Below are positions 44,924-54,183 of a stretch of DNA of 64,000 nt, in pieces (position 1 is the stretch's first letter; each line of letters begins with the position of its first letter). The notes under the pieces were generated by a model, which was not told where the DNA came from, did no database searches, and saw nothing but the letters and a program-made list of their open reading frames with translations. The DNA is from Pelagicoccus sp. (lineage in GTDB: Bacteria > Verrucomicrobiota > Verrucomicrobiia > Opitutales > Opitutaceae): NCBI GenBank assembly GCA_028284635.1, contig JANQRJ010000058.1, positions 32,698-96,697 on the forward strand, given 5' to 3'. Made by a program: the position numbers and the translations under genes.

Positions 44924-46117
44924 CTAGTCCGCCAGCTCCCGCACGAAGTCGAGTTCTAGGCCAAGCGCCTCGGCAAGGGGCTCGTTGAGCCTGTCTCCAC
45001 AATAGCACGACACGCCGCTATTGGTATGGGCCACGAAATTCGCGAAATGAAGCAACGAGGTCGGGCAAAAGGATTTTTCCGCGACCTTCTCCGGCTGGTG
45101 ATGCCAAGTGACGGACCGCACAATGATCTCCGGCAAGCCCCACATGGCAAAGAGGAAACCGCCAACAGCTGCATGGTCACAGCCGTAGCTCTCTCTTTCC
45201 AGACGCCAGCATGGCGTATTGGAATCGACCGACTGACCCATGAGGTCCGCATAGTCGTTGCCCTTGGCTGCCAGGAGGACAAGCTTGCCGAGATCATGCA
45301 GCAAGGCCAGGCTGCTTAGCTGCTGGACCAGACGGACGTTTTTAACGAAACGGCGCATGCCAAAGCCATATTGGCTGGTCTCTATGCTGTGCTGCAAAAT
45401 CGCGTTAGCCAGCTCCTGCAGTCCGGGACTCAGACGCAATTGCTTCTTGGCCAATTCCGTGATGGCGAGATTGCGCACGAAATCCATGCCGAGCAGTTGC
45501 AGGGCCTCTTCGATGGTCTCCACCCCTCCCGCCGAGCCGTAGAAAGCGGTATTCGCGACCTGCAGGATGGTCGCCACCGCAGTCGGGTGCTTTTTTACGA
45601 TCACCGCCAACGTATCCAGATCGCACTCCGGATTGTCGGCAGTCTTGAGAAGCTCCTGCATCGGCTCGGTGTTGACGTGCAACTGCTTGGTGTCGCGCAC
45701 AATGCTGGAGACCTCGGGCTTGCGTATCCGCAAGTGCGTTACAAGTACTTGGCGAAGCGCGAGAGCCAGCTCCACAGCCGATACCGGTTTTGCCATGCGA
45801 CGATGAGTCAAGCCCACCGTGCGCCCCAGTTGCTCTCGTTCGGACTCCTTGTGGAGGAGAAAACGCAGGGAGTTGGGAGCCAGTTCCTTGCTCTTGGCCA
45901 AAAAGTCTATCCCGTTCATGTCCGGCAGGGAAAGAGAGGCCACGAAGACGTCGGCCCGCCCTTGCTTCACAGCTTGAAACGCCTCGGCAGCAGTACCGGC
46001 AATCCGCACCACCCAGCCCTTGCGCTGCAAGGACGGCTCGCCCGTCACCGCCTCCAAAAACGTAGAATCCTCGTCAACTACGAGAACGCTGATCAACCTC
46101 TTGTCGCTGGCACTCAT
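44924..46117 (-). CDS. Receiver-HDOD regulator lacking the phospho-acceptor Asp
   Basis: A 397-residue regulator. The receiver (1-125) keeps the acidic pocket (D15, E16, D17; LVVDEDS) and the conserved Lys (K110), but the phospho-acceptor is Ser (S61, FVASLSLPDMNG). The HDOD domain (about 150-350) has PTAVATILQVANTAFYG, LLGMDFVRNLAI and LALLHDLGKLVLLA. It probably signals by protein contact without phosphorylation. ATG at 46117 starts right before the receiver; an in-frame ATG at 46186 adds 23 residues. Its closest relative here is the HDOD protein at 12.9 kb, not adjacent. Confidence 0.82.
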   Translation of the reverse strand: MSASDKRLISVLVVDEDSTFLEAVTGEPSLQRKGWVVRIAGTAAEAFQAVKQGRADVFVASLSLPDMNGIDFLAKSKELAPNSLRFLLHKESEREQLGRTVGLTHRRMAKPVSAVELALALRQVLVTHLRIRKPEVSSIVRDTKQLHVNTEPMQELLKTADNPECDLDTLAVIVKKHPTAVATILQVANTAFYGSAGGVETIEEALQLLGMDFVRNLAITELAKKQLRLSPGLQELANAILQHSIETSQYGFGMRRFVKNVRLVQQLSSLALLHDLGKLVLLAAKGNDYADLMGQSVDSNTPCWRLERESYGCDHAAVGGFLFAMWGLPEIIVRSVTWHHQPEKVAEKSFCPTSLLHFANFVAHTNSGVSCYCGDRLNEPLAEALGLELDFVRELAD

Positions 46118-46492
46118 GAACTTAAATTCACCGAGACCAAAAAGATTCGAAGCTACCATTTGCTCAACCTCTTTCATCTCGAACATGCATAGTTAACGGC
46201 AAACCCTACCCAAGACTGCAATCTGCGCCAGCGCTCAAACCAAAGAAATTCTCAGACACCTGGAAACTGCTTATGAATGTCTGATGAAAGTACCCTAAAG
46301 CTCGCATGAACGCACTTAGCTACTGCAGGCCTCTGGATAGAAGAGTTCGAGACCGCGCCACCCTTCGAGGAAATCCCTGGCTGAGACAAGGAAGCCAGTC
46401 ATTTAGCTAAAGTAACAAAAGCGAAACCGAGTTGAACAAACACTCAAAGAGGAAAACGTTGCCGCCTCAGTAAAAATTAGAATTGTCGCCAC
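46118..46492. other. Divergent intergenic region, HDOD gene and moeA
   Basis: These 375 bases hold no convincing gene or strong repeat and are AT-richer than the flanks. They should carry the divergent promoters. I do not see a molybdenum-cofactor riboswitch fold by eye, though I cannot exclude one without structure prediction. Confidence 0.45.
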
Positions 46493-47707
46493 GTGATCAC
46501 AGTACAGGAAGCTGAAGCTCTCATCCTCGACAACATCGGTCAGCTCGACTCCGAATCGATTCCGCTTCAACAAGCCGTCGGCAGAACCCTGCGAGAACCG
46601 ATAGTCGCCGATCGAGCTCTTCCTCCTTTCGATCGAGCCACCCTAGACGGCATCGCTCTCAGCAGCTCGGCCTACAACATGGGCAACCGCTCCTTTCAAG
46701 TTCAAGGGGTCATCGCCGCTGGAAGCCCTCCAGAAGACCTGCAAGACCAGAAGGCATGCTTCGAGATCATGACCGGAGCTCCGCTTCCCAAGGGCGCCGA
46801 TTGCGTACTAGGGATAGAAGAAGTCGACCTAGAGGAAGGCGTCGCGAAGCTCAAAGATAACCTCGCCCTTTCCTTCGGCGTCGGAGTTCACGATGCAGGA
46901 TCGGACTGCGAAGCGGGAGCCACTCTTCTCGAACCCAATGTCACCCTCACTGCCAAGGAAATCGCTATCGCCGCCTCGGTTGGCAAGAGCGAGGTCCTCG
47001 TCTCGAAATCCCCACGCATCATCGTCGTCTCGACAGGCGACGAACTCGTTCCCATCGAGCAAAAGCCCGAAGTCCACGAAATCCGCCGCTCCAACGATCT
47101 CACTCTCAGCGTCGCCCTGCAACTCTCCGGCTATCGCGACGTGGAACTGCTTCATTTGACCGATGATCCAGAACGCTGCGAGACAGAGCTGGGCTCCGCC
47201 CTCGAACGATGCGACGCCCTCGTGCTCGCCGGCGGCATCTCCAAAGGCAAATTCGACTACATCCCCGAAACGCTGATCAAGCTCGGCGTCGCCATCCGCT
47301 TCCAACGGGTCAGCCAACGCCCCGGCAAGCCAATGTGGTTCGGACAATTCTCGCAAGGCCGCGCTCGCATGCCCGTTTTCGCCCTGCCCGGCAACCCCGT
47401 CTCCTGCTTTACCTGCCTGCGACGCTACGTCATCCCCGCCCTGCGCAAATGGTCCGGACTGCCCGCCCCCAAGCCGCTCTACGCCAAGCTCGGCCACGAC
47501 ATAACCTTCAAGCCCGACATCACCCTCTTCCTTCCCGTCAGCGCCGACCCGCGACCCAGCAGCGAGCTTTGGGTGACTCCCACCCTCTTCAATACTTCGG
47601 GCGACTTCGTCTCCGTGGCCAAGACCGACGGCTTCATAGAGCTCCCTCGCAAACGCTCCATCTTCCCCCAAGGCGAAGCCTTCCGCTATTTCGACTGGCC
47701 GCAGTGA
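46493..47707 (+). CDS. moeA: Molybdopterin molybdenumtransferase
   Basis: A 404-residue MoeA. It inserts molybdate into adenylylated molybdopterin in the last step of molybdenum-cofactor synthesis. Family features are LPPFDRATLDGIAL near residue 45, FEIMTGAPLPKGAD, VVSTGDELVPIE, LVLAGGISKGKFDYIPETL and FALPGNPVSCF. The start codon is GTG at 46493, with ITVQEAEALIL as the expected N-terminal helix. It opens a cofactor cluster with moaC, moaD and moaE in the same direction; moaA and mogA are not in the window. Confidence 0.94.
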   Translation: MITVQEAEALILDNIGQLDSESIPLQQAVGRTLREPIVADRALPPFDRATLDGIALSSSAYNMGNRSFQVQGVIAAGSPPEDLQDQKACFEIMTGAPLPKGADCVLGIEEVDLEEGVAKLKDNLALSFGVGVHDAGSDCEAGATLLEPNVTLTAKEIAIAASVGKSEVLVSKSPRIIVVSTGDELVPIEQKPEVHEIRRSNDLTLSVALQLSGYRDVELLHLTDDPERCETELGSALERCDALVLAGGISKGKFDYIPETLIKLGVAIRFQRVSQRPGKPMWFGQFSQGRARMPVFALPGNPVSCFTCLRRYVIPALRKWSGLPAPKPLYAKLGHDITFKPDITLFLPVSADPRPSSELWVTPTLFNTSGDFVSVAKTDGFIELPRKRSIFPQGEAFRYFDWPQ

Positions 47708-47759
47708 AACGAAGAGTTGTTCGAAAAACTGGATACGCTCTCTGCTCCAATTCACCACT

Positions 47760-47857
47760 CCCCCCTACTGCCTAAAAACCTATCCGCAGGATCCTGAGCA
47801 ATCCCGTCCCGCAGTCGCGGGACGGGAGCAGTCGAAGGACAGTCTAAATGCCTAAAA
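47760..47857. repeat. TTTAGGC-family repeat with GC-rich hairpin before moaC
   Basis: GCCTAAAAACCTATCCGCAG, then a perfect 10-bp hairpin (CCCGTCCCGC-AGTC-GCGGGACGGG, 47803-47826), then AGTCTAAATGCCTAAAAAAG. The moaC start codon lies within the last unit. Related units lie at 44.8 and 48.4 kb. Confidence 0.7.
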
Positions 47858-48351
47858 AAGTGAGCGAAGCGAACCCATTCACCCACCTCGACGAAAACCG
47901 GCAGCCGCAAATGGTCGACGTGACTGACAAGCAAGTCACCCGCCGATCCGCAACCGCCCAAGCTCGCGTCGTTTTGACCGACGAAATCCTTGCCCAATTC
48001 GACGGCCAAGACCTGCAAAGCAAGAAAGGCCCCGTCTTCCACACAGCCATCCTCGCCGGAATCCAAGCCGCCAAGAGGACCAGCGAACTCGTACCTCTCT
48101 GCCATCCGTTGCCCCTCACTAAGTGCTCTATCGACATCGCGCCGGTCGGTAGCGATAGCGTAGAAATCCTAGCCACCGTGGTCACCGATGCGAAAACCGG
48201 CGTCGAGATGGAGGCGCTCACTGCCGCCAGCGTGGCCGCGCTCACTCTCTACGACATGTGCAAAGCGCTATCGAAAGCCATAGTCATCCAGGATCTGCGT
48301 CTCTTGGAAAAGACCGGCGGCAAAAGCGGCGACTATCCAACGAAGAAGTAA
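47848..48351 (+). CDS. moaC: Cyclic pyranopterin monophosphate synthase
   Basis: A 167-residue MoaC. It converts the MoaA product to cyclic pyranopterin monophosphate. Signatures: FTHLDENRQPQMVDVTDKQ, GPVFHTAILAGIQAAKRTSELVPLCHPLPL, and KTGVEMEALTAASVAALTLYDM, holding the catalytic Lys and Asp. The ATG at 47848 gives MPKKVSEANPF; this codon is in a repeat-derived segment, and a GTG at 47860 is an alternative. It lies 140 nt after moeA. Confidence 0.94.
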   Translation: MPKKVSEANPFTHLDENRQPQMVDVTDKQVTRRSATAQARVVLTDEILAQFDGQDLQSKKGPVFHTAILAGIQAAKRTSELVPLCHPLPLTKCSIDIAPVGSDSVEILATVVTDAKTGVEMEALTAASVAALTLYDMCKALSKAIVIQDLRLLEKTGGKSGDYPTKK

Positions 48352-48395
48352 GAACGAAGAGCTGTTCGAAAACGAGAAAAGCGTCTATTTGCAAT

Positions 48396-48478
48396 TTCGC
48401 CCTACAGGCTAAAAACCGATCTGCAGGACCCAGAGCAAGCGCAGCACGTCGAAAGGCAGACTAAACAACCTCCCTTAC
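48396..48478. repeat. TTTAGGC-family repeat fragment before moaD
   Basis: CCCTACAGGCTAAAAACCGATCTGCAGGACCCAGAGCAAGCGCAGCACGTCGAAAGGCAGACTAAAC matches the order of units before moaC (CTGCCTAAAAACC..., GCAGGATCC, GAGCAA, GTCGAAGGACAG, TCTAAA). It is an eroded copy with the GC hairpin missing, and fills the moaC-moaD gap. Confidence 0.65.
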
Positions 48479-48500
48479 AATTCCACACTCCACACTCACC

Positions 48501-48728
48501 ATTCACTATTTCGCGCTCCTGCGCGACCAGCGCGGACTCGATGCCGAAACCATCGAGACGGAGGCGCTCACGCCCGAAGCCCTCTACCGCGAACTCGCCA
48601 CTCGCCACGGCTTCACCCTGCCCCAGAGCGCTCTGCAAATCGCCCTAAACGACGAGTTCGCCCCTTGGGACTCGACGCTGCAAGAAGGGGACCAAGTCGT
48701 CTTCATTCCGCCCGTCGCCGGAGGCTAA
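48501..48728 (+). CDS. moaD: Molybdopterin synthase sulfur carrier subunit, non-standard start
   Basis: A MoaD ubiquitin-like protein of about 75 residues. It carries sulfur as a C-terminal thiocarboxylate to molybdopterin synthase. The sequence HYFALLRDQRG at the N-terminus and the VVFIPPVAGG end, with its essential Gly-Gly, are clear. In this frame there is no ATG, GTG or TTG between the upstream stop (TAA near 48462) and HYFALL. The only plausible starts are ATT codons at 48501 and 48480 (or CTG inside the conserved part). moaE follows 12 nt later. The start may use ATT, or repeat insertion may have replaced the original start. Confidence 0.85.
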   Translation: MHYFALLRDQRGLDAETIETEALTPEALYRELATRHGFTLPQSALQIALNDEFAPWDSTLQEGDQVVFIPPVAGG

Positions 48729-48740
48729 ACCCACAACGCC

Positions 48741-49178
48741 ATGGCCCTTCCCACTTTCGAGCTCAAAGAGACCGAGCTGCACCCCGAAGCCCTCAAGCGC
48801 TGCCTGCTCGACGCCCACGCCGGAGCCCTCGCCACCTTCGAGGGCTGGGTCCGCAACCACAACGAAGGAAAGCCCGTCGAACAGCTCGAGTACTCCTCCT
48901 ACCCGGCGCTCGCCAGCAAGGAAGGTCAACGCATCGTCGCGGAAGCCATAGCCCGCTACGATATCGACGCCGCGCTCGCCCAGCATCGCGTAGGCCTGCT
49001 TCAGATCGGCGGCATCGCCGTGTGGGTAGGCGTCTCCTCCGCCCACCGAGGCCCCGCTTTCGACGCCTGCCGATACATCATCGAGCAGATAAAGATCCGC
49101 GTGCCCATCTGGAAAAAGGAATACTATGCAGGCGGAGCCAGCGACTGGGTGAATTGCCATCAGGAAACTAAATCGTAG
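48741..49178 (+). CDS. moaE: Molybdopterin synthase catalytic subunit
   Basis: A 145-residue MoaE. With MoaD it builds the dithiolene of molybdopterin. Signatures: ALATFEGWVRNHNEGKPV, LEYSSYPALASKEG, HRVGLLQIGG, VGVSSAHRGPAFDACRYIIEQIK and PIWKKEYYAGG with the catalytic lysines. It begins 12 nt after the moaD stop, the normal operon partner order. Confidence 0.95.
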   Translation: MALPTFELKETELHPEALKRCLLDAHAGALATFEGWVRNHNEGKPVEQLEYSSYPALASKEGQRIVAEAIARYDIDAALAQHRVGLLQIGGIAVWVGVSSAHRGPAFDACRYIIEQIKIRVPIWKKEYYAGGASDWVNCHQETKS

Positions 49179-49224
49179 CTCCCGGCAGTCGATAACCGAA
49201 GAGACCCTTTTTGCCGCAATACCC

Positions 49225-49491
49225 ATGCAGTACGTGGAAAAACTCTTTCAGTCTCTTCAGCCGCTCTACAGCCAGTCATGGTTTCCCTACGCTGCTGGCG
49301 TGCTCGGCGTCCTATTCGCGTACTCGGTCTTCAAAAGCCTGCGCTCCCTCCCCAAGCTCGTCATGTACCCCATCATAGCCGCCGCAGCCGCTATCGTCTT
49401 CATGAACTGGATCTACTACCGCAACGAGCCGACCTTCCTTACCCCCACTGTCGACGTAATCGCTCAGTTCCTGCCCTCCCAGCACGGTTAG
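49225..49491 (+). CDS. Small membrane protein of unknown function
   Basis: An 88-residue protein with two hydrophobic segments (about 20-36, YAAGVLGVLFAYSVF; 46-60, MYPIIAAAAAIVFM) and a short aromatic N-terminus. No family is recognised. It follows moaE by 46 nt in the same direction and may be co-transcribed. Composition and codon use look like a real gene, but no other support is available. Confidence 0.55.
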   Translation: MQYVEKLFQSLQPLYSQSWFPYAAGVLGVLFAYSVFKSLRSLPKLVMYPIIAAAAAIVFMNWIYYRNEPTFLTPTVDVIAQFLPSQHG

Positions 49492-49495
49492 GCCA

Positions 49496-49581
49496 GGAAT
49501 CCTCCTCCTAATCCTCCTCTTCCTCCTAATCCGCTTCGCCAACCGAGATTAGGATTAAGAGGAAGAGCAAGATTAGGATCG
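49496..49581. repeat. Purine/pyrimidine-asymmetric inverted repeat (CCTAAT words)
   Basis: The pyrimidine arm GAATCCTCCTCCTAATCCTC... (49496-49532) pairs with the purine arm GAGATTAGGATTAAGAGG... (49546-49581). Architecture is that of the inner hairpins at 22.5, 25.3 and 39.4 kb, but made of CCTAAT words and without the GTAGCGCGG outer arms. It starts just after the small membrane protein gene. Confidence 0.75.
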
Positions 49582-49727
49582 AAAGCCGAATTCCGCTCAT
49601 ACGCTCCACGAGCCTCGCTAATGTTGGCGCCATTTCGACACATCCCCGGGCCCCAACACGCCTTTTAGCGCTTGCTGGACCCCGGAGGAGCTCCTTTTAT
49701 GCAGCCCTCTCGAAATAGAGCCAAATT

Positions 49728-51230
49728 ATGTCGACAGCACAATCAGACATCGGACTCGTAGGCCTCGCGGTCATGGGTCAAAACCTCGCCCTCAATATAG
49801 CCGATCACGGCTTCCGGATCTCCGTCTACAACCGGACGACCTCCAAGACCGACGAATTCATAGCCAAGAATCCAGACACGCCAGGCGGCCTCTTCGGCGC
49901 CCAGTCGCTCGAGGAATTCGTCGCCTCGCTCAAACGCCCACGCAAGATAATCATCCTCGTGCAGGCCGGCCGCGCCACCGACGCCGTCATCGCCGGTCTC
50001 ACCGAGCTCCTCGAGCCTGACGACATCATCATCGACGGCGGCAACGCCCTCTGGACCGATACCATCCGCCGCGAAAAGGAACTCAACGAAGCCGGCTTCC
50101 GCTTCATCGGCTCCGGCGTCTCCGGCGGCGAGGAAGGCGCCCGCTTCGGCCCCTCACTCATGCCCGGCGGCAAGGAATCCGCCTGGAACGAACTCAAGCC
50201 CATCTGGGAAGCCATCGCCGCCAAGGTCGACGCCCAGACCGGCAAGCCCATCGAAGGCGCCGCCCCAGGCAAGCCCGTCGAAGGAGGCGTCCCCTGCACC
50301 ACCTACATCGGCGAAAACGGAGCCGGCCACTACGTCAAGATGGTGCACAACGGCATCGAGTACGGCGACATGCAGATGATCTGCGAAGCCTACGCCCTCA
50401 TGTCCAAGATGCTCGGCATGCAGCCCAAGGAGATGAGTTCGGTCTTCGGCCAGTGGAATCAAGGCGTGCTGGACTCCTTCCTCATCGAAATCACCACCGA
50501 CATCCTCCAGCAGAACGATCCTGTCACCGGCAAGCCCTTCGTCGACGTCGTGCTCGACACCGCCGGCCAGAAAGGCACCGGCAAGTGGACCTCGGTCAAC
50601 GCCCTCGACATGGGCATCCCCGCCCCCTCTATCGCCGAGGCCGTCTTCGCACGCTGCATCTCCGCCATCAAGGAGGAGCGCGCCGCCGCCGCCAAGATCA
50701 TCGCCCCCGTCTTCGACGCCTTCGACGGCGACAAGGGCCAATTCGTCCAAGCCATCCACGACGCCCTCTACTGCTCCAAGATCTGCTCCTATGCCCAAGG
50801 CTTCCAGCTCATGCGCGCCGCCCAGGAGGAGTACGACTGGAAGCTCGACTTCGGCCAGATCTCCATGATCTTCCGCGGCGGCTGCATCATCCGCGCCGCC
50901 TTCCTGCAGAAGATCTACGAAGCCTACCAGCGCGACGCCAACCTCGCCAACCTCCTCCTCGACCCCTACTTCAAAGGCGAAATCGAGCGCTGCGAGAAGA
51001 ACTGGCGCAAGGTCGTCGCCGCCGCGTCCACCCACGGCGTCGCCATCCCCACCTTCATGTCCGCTCTGTCCTACTACGACAGCTACCGCAGCGAGCGCCT
51101 CCCCGCGAACCTCCTGCAAGCCCAGCGCGACTACTTCGGAGCCCACACCTACGAGCGTGTCGACCAGCCCCGCGGAAAGTTCTTCCACATCGACTGGCCC
51201 GACCCCGCCCGCCCGCAAATCGACGCGTAG
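49728..51230 (+). CDS. gnd: 6-phosphogluconate dehydrogenase (decarboxylating)
   Basis: A 500-residue enzyme of the oxidative pentose phosphate pathway. It makes ribulose 5-phosphate and NADPH. The N-terminal motif is [22 protein letters not shown]; the substrate loop is [23 protein letters not shown]; the signature region [22 protein letters not shown] contains the catalytic Lys. Compared with typical members (about 470-480), it has an insertion of about 20 residues (166-188, with repeated GKPIEG/GKPVEG) before the signature region. It ends with a strong terminator. Confidence 0.96.
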   Translation: MSTAQSDIGLVGLAVMGQNLALNIADHGFRISVYNRTTSKTDEFIAKNPDTPGGLFGAQSLEEFVASLKRPRKIIILVQAGRATDAVIAGLTELLEPDDIIIDGGNALWTDTIRREKELNEAGFRFIGSGVSGGEEGARFGPSLMPGGKESAWNELKPIWEAIAAKVDAQTGKPIEGAAPGKPVEGGVPCTTYIGENGAGHYVKMVHNGIEYGDMQMICEAYALMSKMLGMQPKEMSSVFGQWNQGVLDSFLIEITTDILQQNDPVTGKPFVDVVLDTAGQKGTGKWTSVNALDMGIPAPSIAEAVFARCISAIKEERAAAAKIIAPVFDAFDGDKGQFVQAIHDALYCSKICSYAQGFQLMRAAQEEYDWKLDFGQISMIFRGGCIIRAAFLQKIYEAYQRDANLANLLLDPYFKGEIERCEKNWRKVVAAASTHGVAIPTFMSALSYYDSYRSERLPANLLQAQRDYFGAHTYERVDQPRGKFFHIDWPDPARPQIDA

Positions 51231-51261
51231 GGAATCAACGTCTCCAAAATTCAATTACAAA

Positions 51262-51291
51262 GCCGATGCCTCGAAAGAGCATCGGCTTTTT
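51262..51291 (+). terminator. Rho-independent terminator after gnd
   Basis: An 8-bp stem (GCCGATGC/GCATCGGC) with a loop CTCGAAAGA, followed by TTTTT. It lies 32 nt after the gnd stop and isolates it from the restriction operon. Confidence 0.88.
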
Positions 51292-51402
51292 CGCGTTCAG
51301 CAACAACAGCTTCACTAAGTATAAACCTTTAACTCGCAAAAACGCCACACCCGACCATTACTGAAAATCAATTCTCGCAGACGTCACCAAAACTACTCTT
51401 CG

Positions 51403-54183
51403 ATGACCAACCAAAATCCCGAACAAGTCGCCCGCGACGCCATAGACGCGCAGCTCAAGACTTCGGGTTGGAACGTTCAGGACAAAAACGCGATCGACTT
51501 CAATACAGGCAAGGGCCAAGCCGTCCGCGAATACACCACAGACACTGGCCCAGCTGACTATGTTCTGTTCATAGACTCGAAACCCATTGGCATAATCGAG
51601 GCCAAACGCGAAGAAGCCGCGCAAAACCTCACCGTAGTCGAAGAGCAGACGAGCGAATACGCCTCCGCCAGACTCAAGTGGGTCCAGAATAACGGCACCC
51701 CACTCCCCTTTCTCTACGAAGCCACTGGAGTCATCACCCGCTTCACCGACCAACGTGACCCCAAACCTCGTTCTCGCAAAGTCTTTACCTTCCACCGCCC
51801 CGAAACCCTCTGCGAATCTCTCGCAACATTCGCCTCTCTCCGCACTCGCCTCCAAGACATCCCGACCCTCGACTCAACCGGCCTGCGCGACTGCCAGACT
51901 TCCGCCATCACCCAGCTCGAAGCCTCCCTCAGAAAAGCCCACCCCCGCGCCCTCATCCAGATGGCCACCGGCGCTGGAAAAACCTTCACCGCCATCACCG
52001 CCATCTACCGGCTGCTCAAGCACGCTCGCGTCCGCCGCGTCCTCTTCCTCGTCGACACCCGAAACCTCGGCGAACAAGCCGAGCAAGAATTCCTCGCCTA
52101 CACGCCCAACGACGACAACCGCAAGTTCACCGAGCTCTACACCGTCCAGCGACTCTCCTCCTCCCACGTCCCCAGCGACGCCCAAGTCTGCATCTCCACC
52201 ATCCAACGGATGTATTCGATTCTCCAGGACAGGGAGCTAGACGAATCCGCCGAAGACGAAAACCCCGCCGAACGCTCCAGCTCCAACAACCGCGAGCCCG
52301 TCCCCGTCGCCTACAACGCCAAGGTCCCACCCGAATTCTTCGATCTCATCATCATCGACGAATGCCACCGCTCTATCTACAACCTCTGGTGCCAAGTCCT
52401 CGACTACTTCGACTCCTTCCTCGTCGGCCTCACCGCCACTCCCGAGATCTACACCTTCGCCTTCTTCAACCAAAACGTCGTCTCCGAATACACCCACGAG
52501 GACGCCGTAGCCGATGGCGTCAACGTCCAGGGCGAGACCTACCTCATCGAGACCGAGGTTACCCAGCAAGGCGGCACCGTCCTCAAAGGCCTCGTTGAAA
52601 AACGCGAGAAACACACCCGCCGCCAACGCTGGGATCAGGAAGACGAAGACACCGCCTACACCGCCCGGAAGCTCGACAGGGAGATCGTCAATCCCTCCCA
52701 GATCCGCACCGTCATCAAGACCTTCCGCGACAAGCTCCCCCAGATCTTCCCCAACCGCACCGATGCCGACGGCGAGTACCAGGTCCCCAAGACTCTCATC
52801 TTCGCCAAGACCGACTCCCACGCCGACGACATCATCAACATCGTGCGCGAAGAGTTCGGCGAAGGAAACGCCTTCTGCAAAAAGGTCACCTACAAGAACG
52901 ACGAAGACCCCAAGTCCGTCCTCACCCAATTCCGCAACAGCTACTACCCCCGCATCGCCGTCACCGTAGACATGATCGCCACCGGCACCGACGTCAAACC
53001 CCTCGAGTGCCTCCTCTTCATGCGCGACGTCCGCTCCCGCGGCTACTTCGAGCAAATGAAAGGCCGCGGCACCCGCACCCTCGACCACGACGGCCTCAAG
53101 AAGGTTTCCTCCGCCGCCCCGTCAGGAAAAACCCACTACGTCATCGTCGACGCCATCGGCGTCACCCGCTCCTGCAAGACCGCCAGCCGCCCACCCATTA
53201 CCAAGCCCTCCGTCCCCTTCAAAGAGATCACCATGGAGCTCGTGATGGGAGCCACCGATGCTGACACCGTATCCACCGCAGCCGGACGCCTCGCCCGCAT
53301 CGAGCGTATGCTCAAGCCCGAGCAAAAAGCTGCCATCTCCAAATCCATGGGCGGCACCACCCTCAACCAACTCATAAAAAACCTTTTCCACTCCATCGAC
53401 GGAGAAAACATCGAGCAAAAAGCCCGCGAACTCACCAATACGCCCCCCGAATCCGATCCCGGCGACACCGCCCGCGAACAAGCCCAGCAAGCCCTCGTCA
53501 CCACCGCCAAAGTCCCCTTCACTGGAGCCGTCGTCACCCAGATCGTCGAGATGTGCACCGCCAATCTGCAGACCATCGACAACGACACCCGCGACCGCCT
53601 CCTCCGTGCCGAGTGGGATGCCGAAGCCCACGAGCAATCCACCACCTTCACCCAAGACTTTGAAGCCTTCTGCCGCGAACACTGCGATCAGCTCGACGCC
53701 CTCACCATCTACTTCCAGCAGCCCCACCGCCGCCAAGAAGTCACCCTTGCTCAAATCAAAGACGTGCTCGCCGCCCTCAAAGCCGAGGCACCACGCCTCG
53801 CCCCGCTCCGCGTCTGGGAAGCCTACGCACGCCTCGACTCCCTCCCCGAAAACGCCCGACCCCTCACCGAGCTCACCGCCCTTGTCGCCCTCATCCGCCG
53901 CGCCTGCGGACTCGACCAGGCACTCACTCCCTTTGCCGACACCGTGCGCCGCAACTTCCGCGACTGGATTCTGCGCAAGAATGCTGGCCAACCCCTCTCC
54001 GATGCCCAGACAGACTTCGTGCAAATGATCCGCGACCACATCATCACCTCCTTCCGCTTCGAACGCGACGACCTCGACTACGCCCCCTTCGACGCCCAAG
54101 GCGGCCTCGGCAAAATGTATCAGCTATTCGGTGACCAAATGGACGCCCTCATCGACGAACTCAACAAGGACCTGACAGCGTGA
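51403..54183 (+). CDS. hsdR: Type I restriction enzyme, R subunit
   Basis: A 926-residue HsdR of the shorter (EcoEI-like) group. The N-terminal nuclease domain has a PD-(D/E)xK site (D52; E66 and K68 in GIIEAK). The helicase motor has Walker A ATGAGKT (188-194), DECH (IIIDECHRS), motif III GLTATP and motif VI QMKGRGTRT. The C-terminus is the helical M/S-binding part. It cuts unmodified DNA after translocation. Its stop overlaps the hsdS GTG (54180). hsdM is not next in line. Confidence 0.95.
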   Translation: MTNQNPEQVARDAIDAQLKTSGWNVQDKNAIDFNTGKGQAVREYTTDTGPADYVLFIDSKPIGIIEAKREEAAQNLTVVEEQTSEYASARLKWVQNNGTPLPFLYEATGVITRFTDQRDPKPRSRKVFTFHRPETLCESLATFASLRTRLQDIPTLDSTGLRDCQTSAITQLEASLRKAHPRALIQMATGAGKTFTAITAIYRLLKHARVRRVLFLVDTRNLGEQAEQEFLAYTPNDDNRKFTELYTVQRLSSSHVPSDAQVCISTIQRMYSILQDRELDESAEDENPAERSSSNNREPVPVAYNAKVPPEFFDLIIIDECHRSIYNLWCQVLDYFDSFLVGLTATPEIYTFAFFNQNVVSEYTHEDAVADGVNVQGETYLIETEVTQQGGTVLKGLVEKREKHTRRQRWDQEDEDTAYTARKLDREIVNPSQIRTVIKTFRDKLPQIFPNRTDADGEYQVPKTLIFAKTDSHADDIINIVREEFGEGNAFCKKVTYKNDEDPKSVLTQFRNSYYPRIAVTVDMIATGTDVKPLECLLFMRDVRSRGYFEQMKGRGTRTLDHDGLKKVSSAAPSGKTHYVIVDAIGVTRSCKTASRPPITKPSVPFKEITMELVMGATDADTVSTAAGRLARIERMLKPEQKAAISKSMGGTTLNQLIKNLFHSIDGENIEQKARELTNTPPESDPGDTAREQAQQALVTTAKVPFTGAVVTQIVEMCTANLQTIDNDTRDRLLRAEWDAEAHEQSTTFTQDFEAFCREHCDQLDALTIYFQQPHRRQEVTLAQIKDVLAALKAEAPRLAPLRVWEAYARLDSLPENARPLTELTALVALIRRACGLDQALTPFADTVRRNFRDWILRKNAGQPLSDAQTDFVQMIRDHIITSFRFERDDLDYAPFDAQGGLGKMYQLFGDQMDALIDELNKDLTA

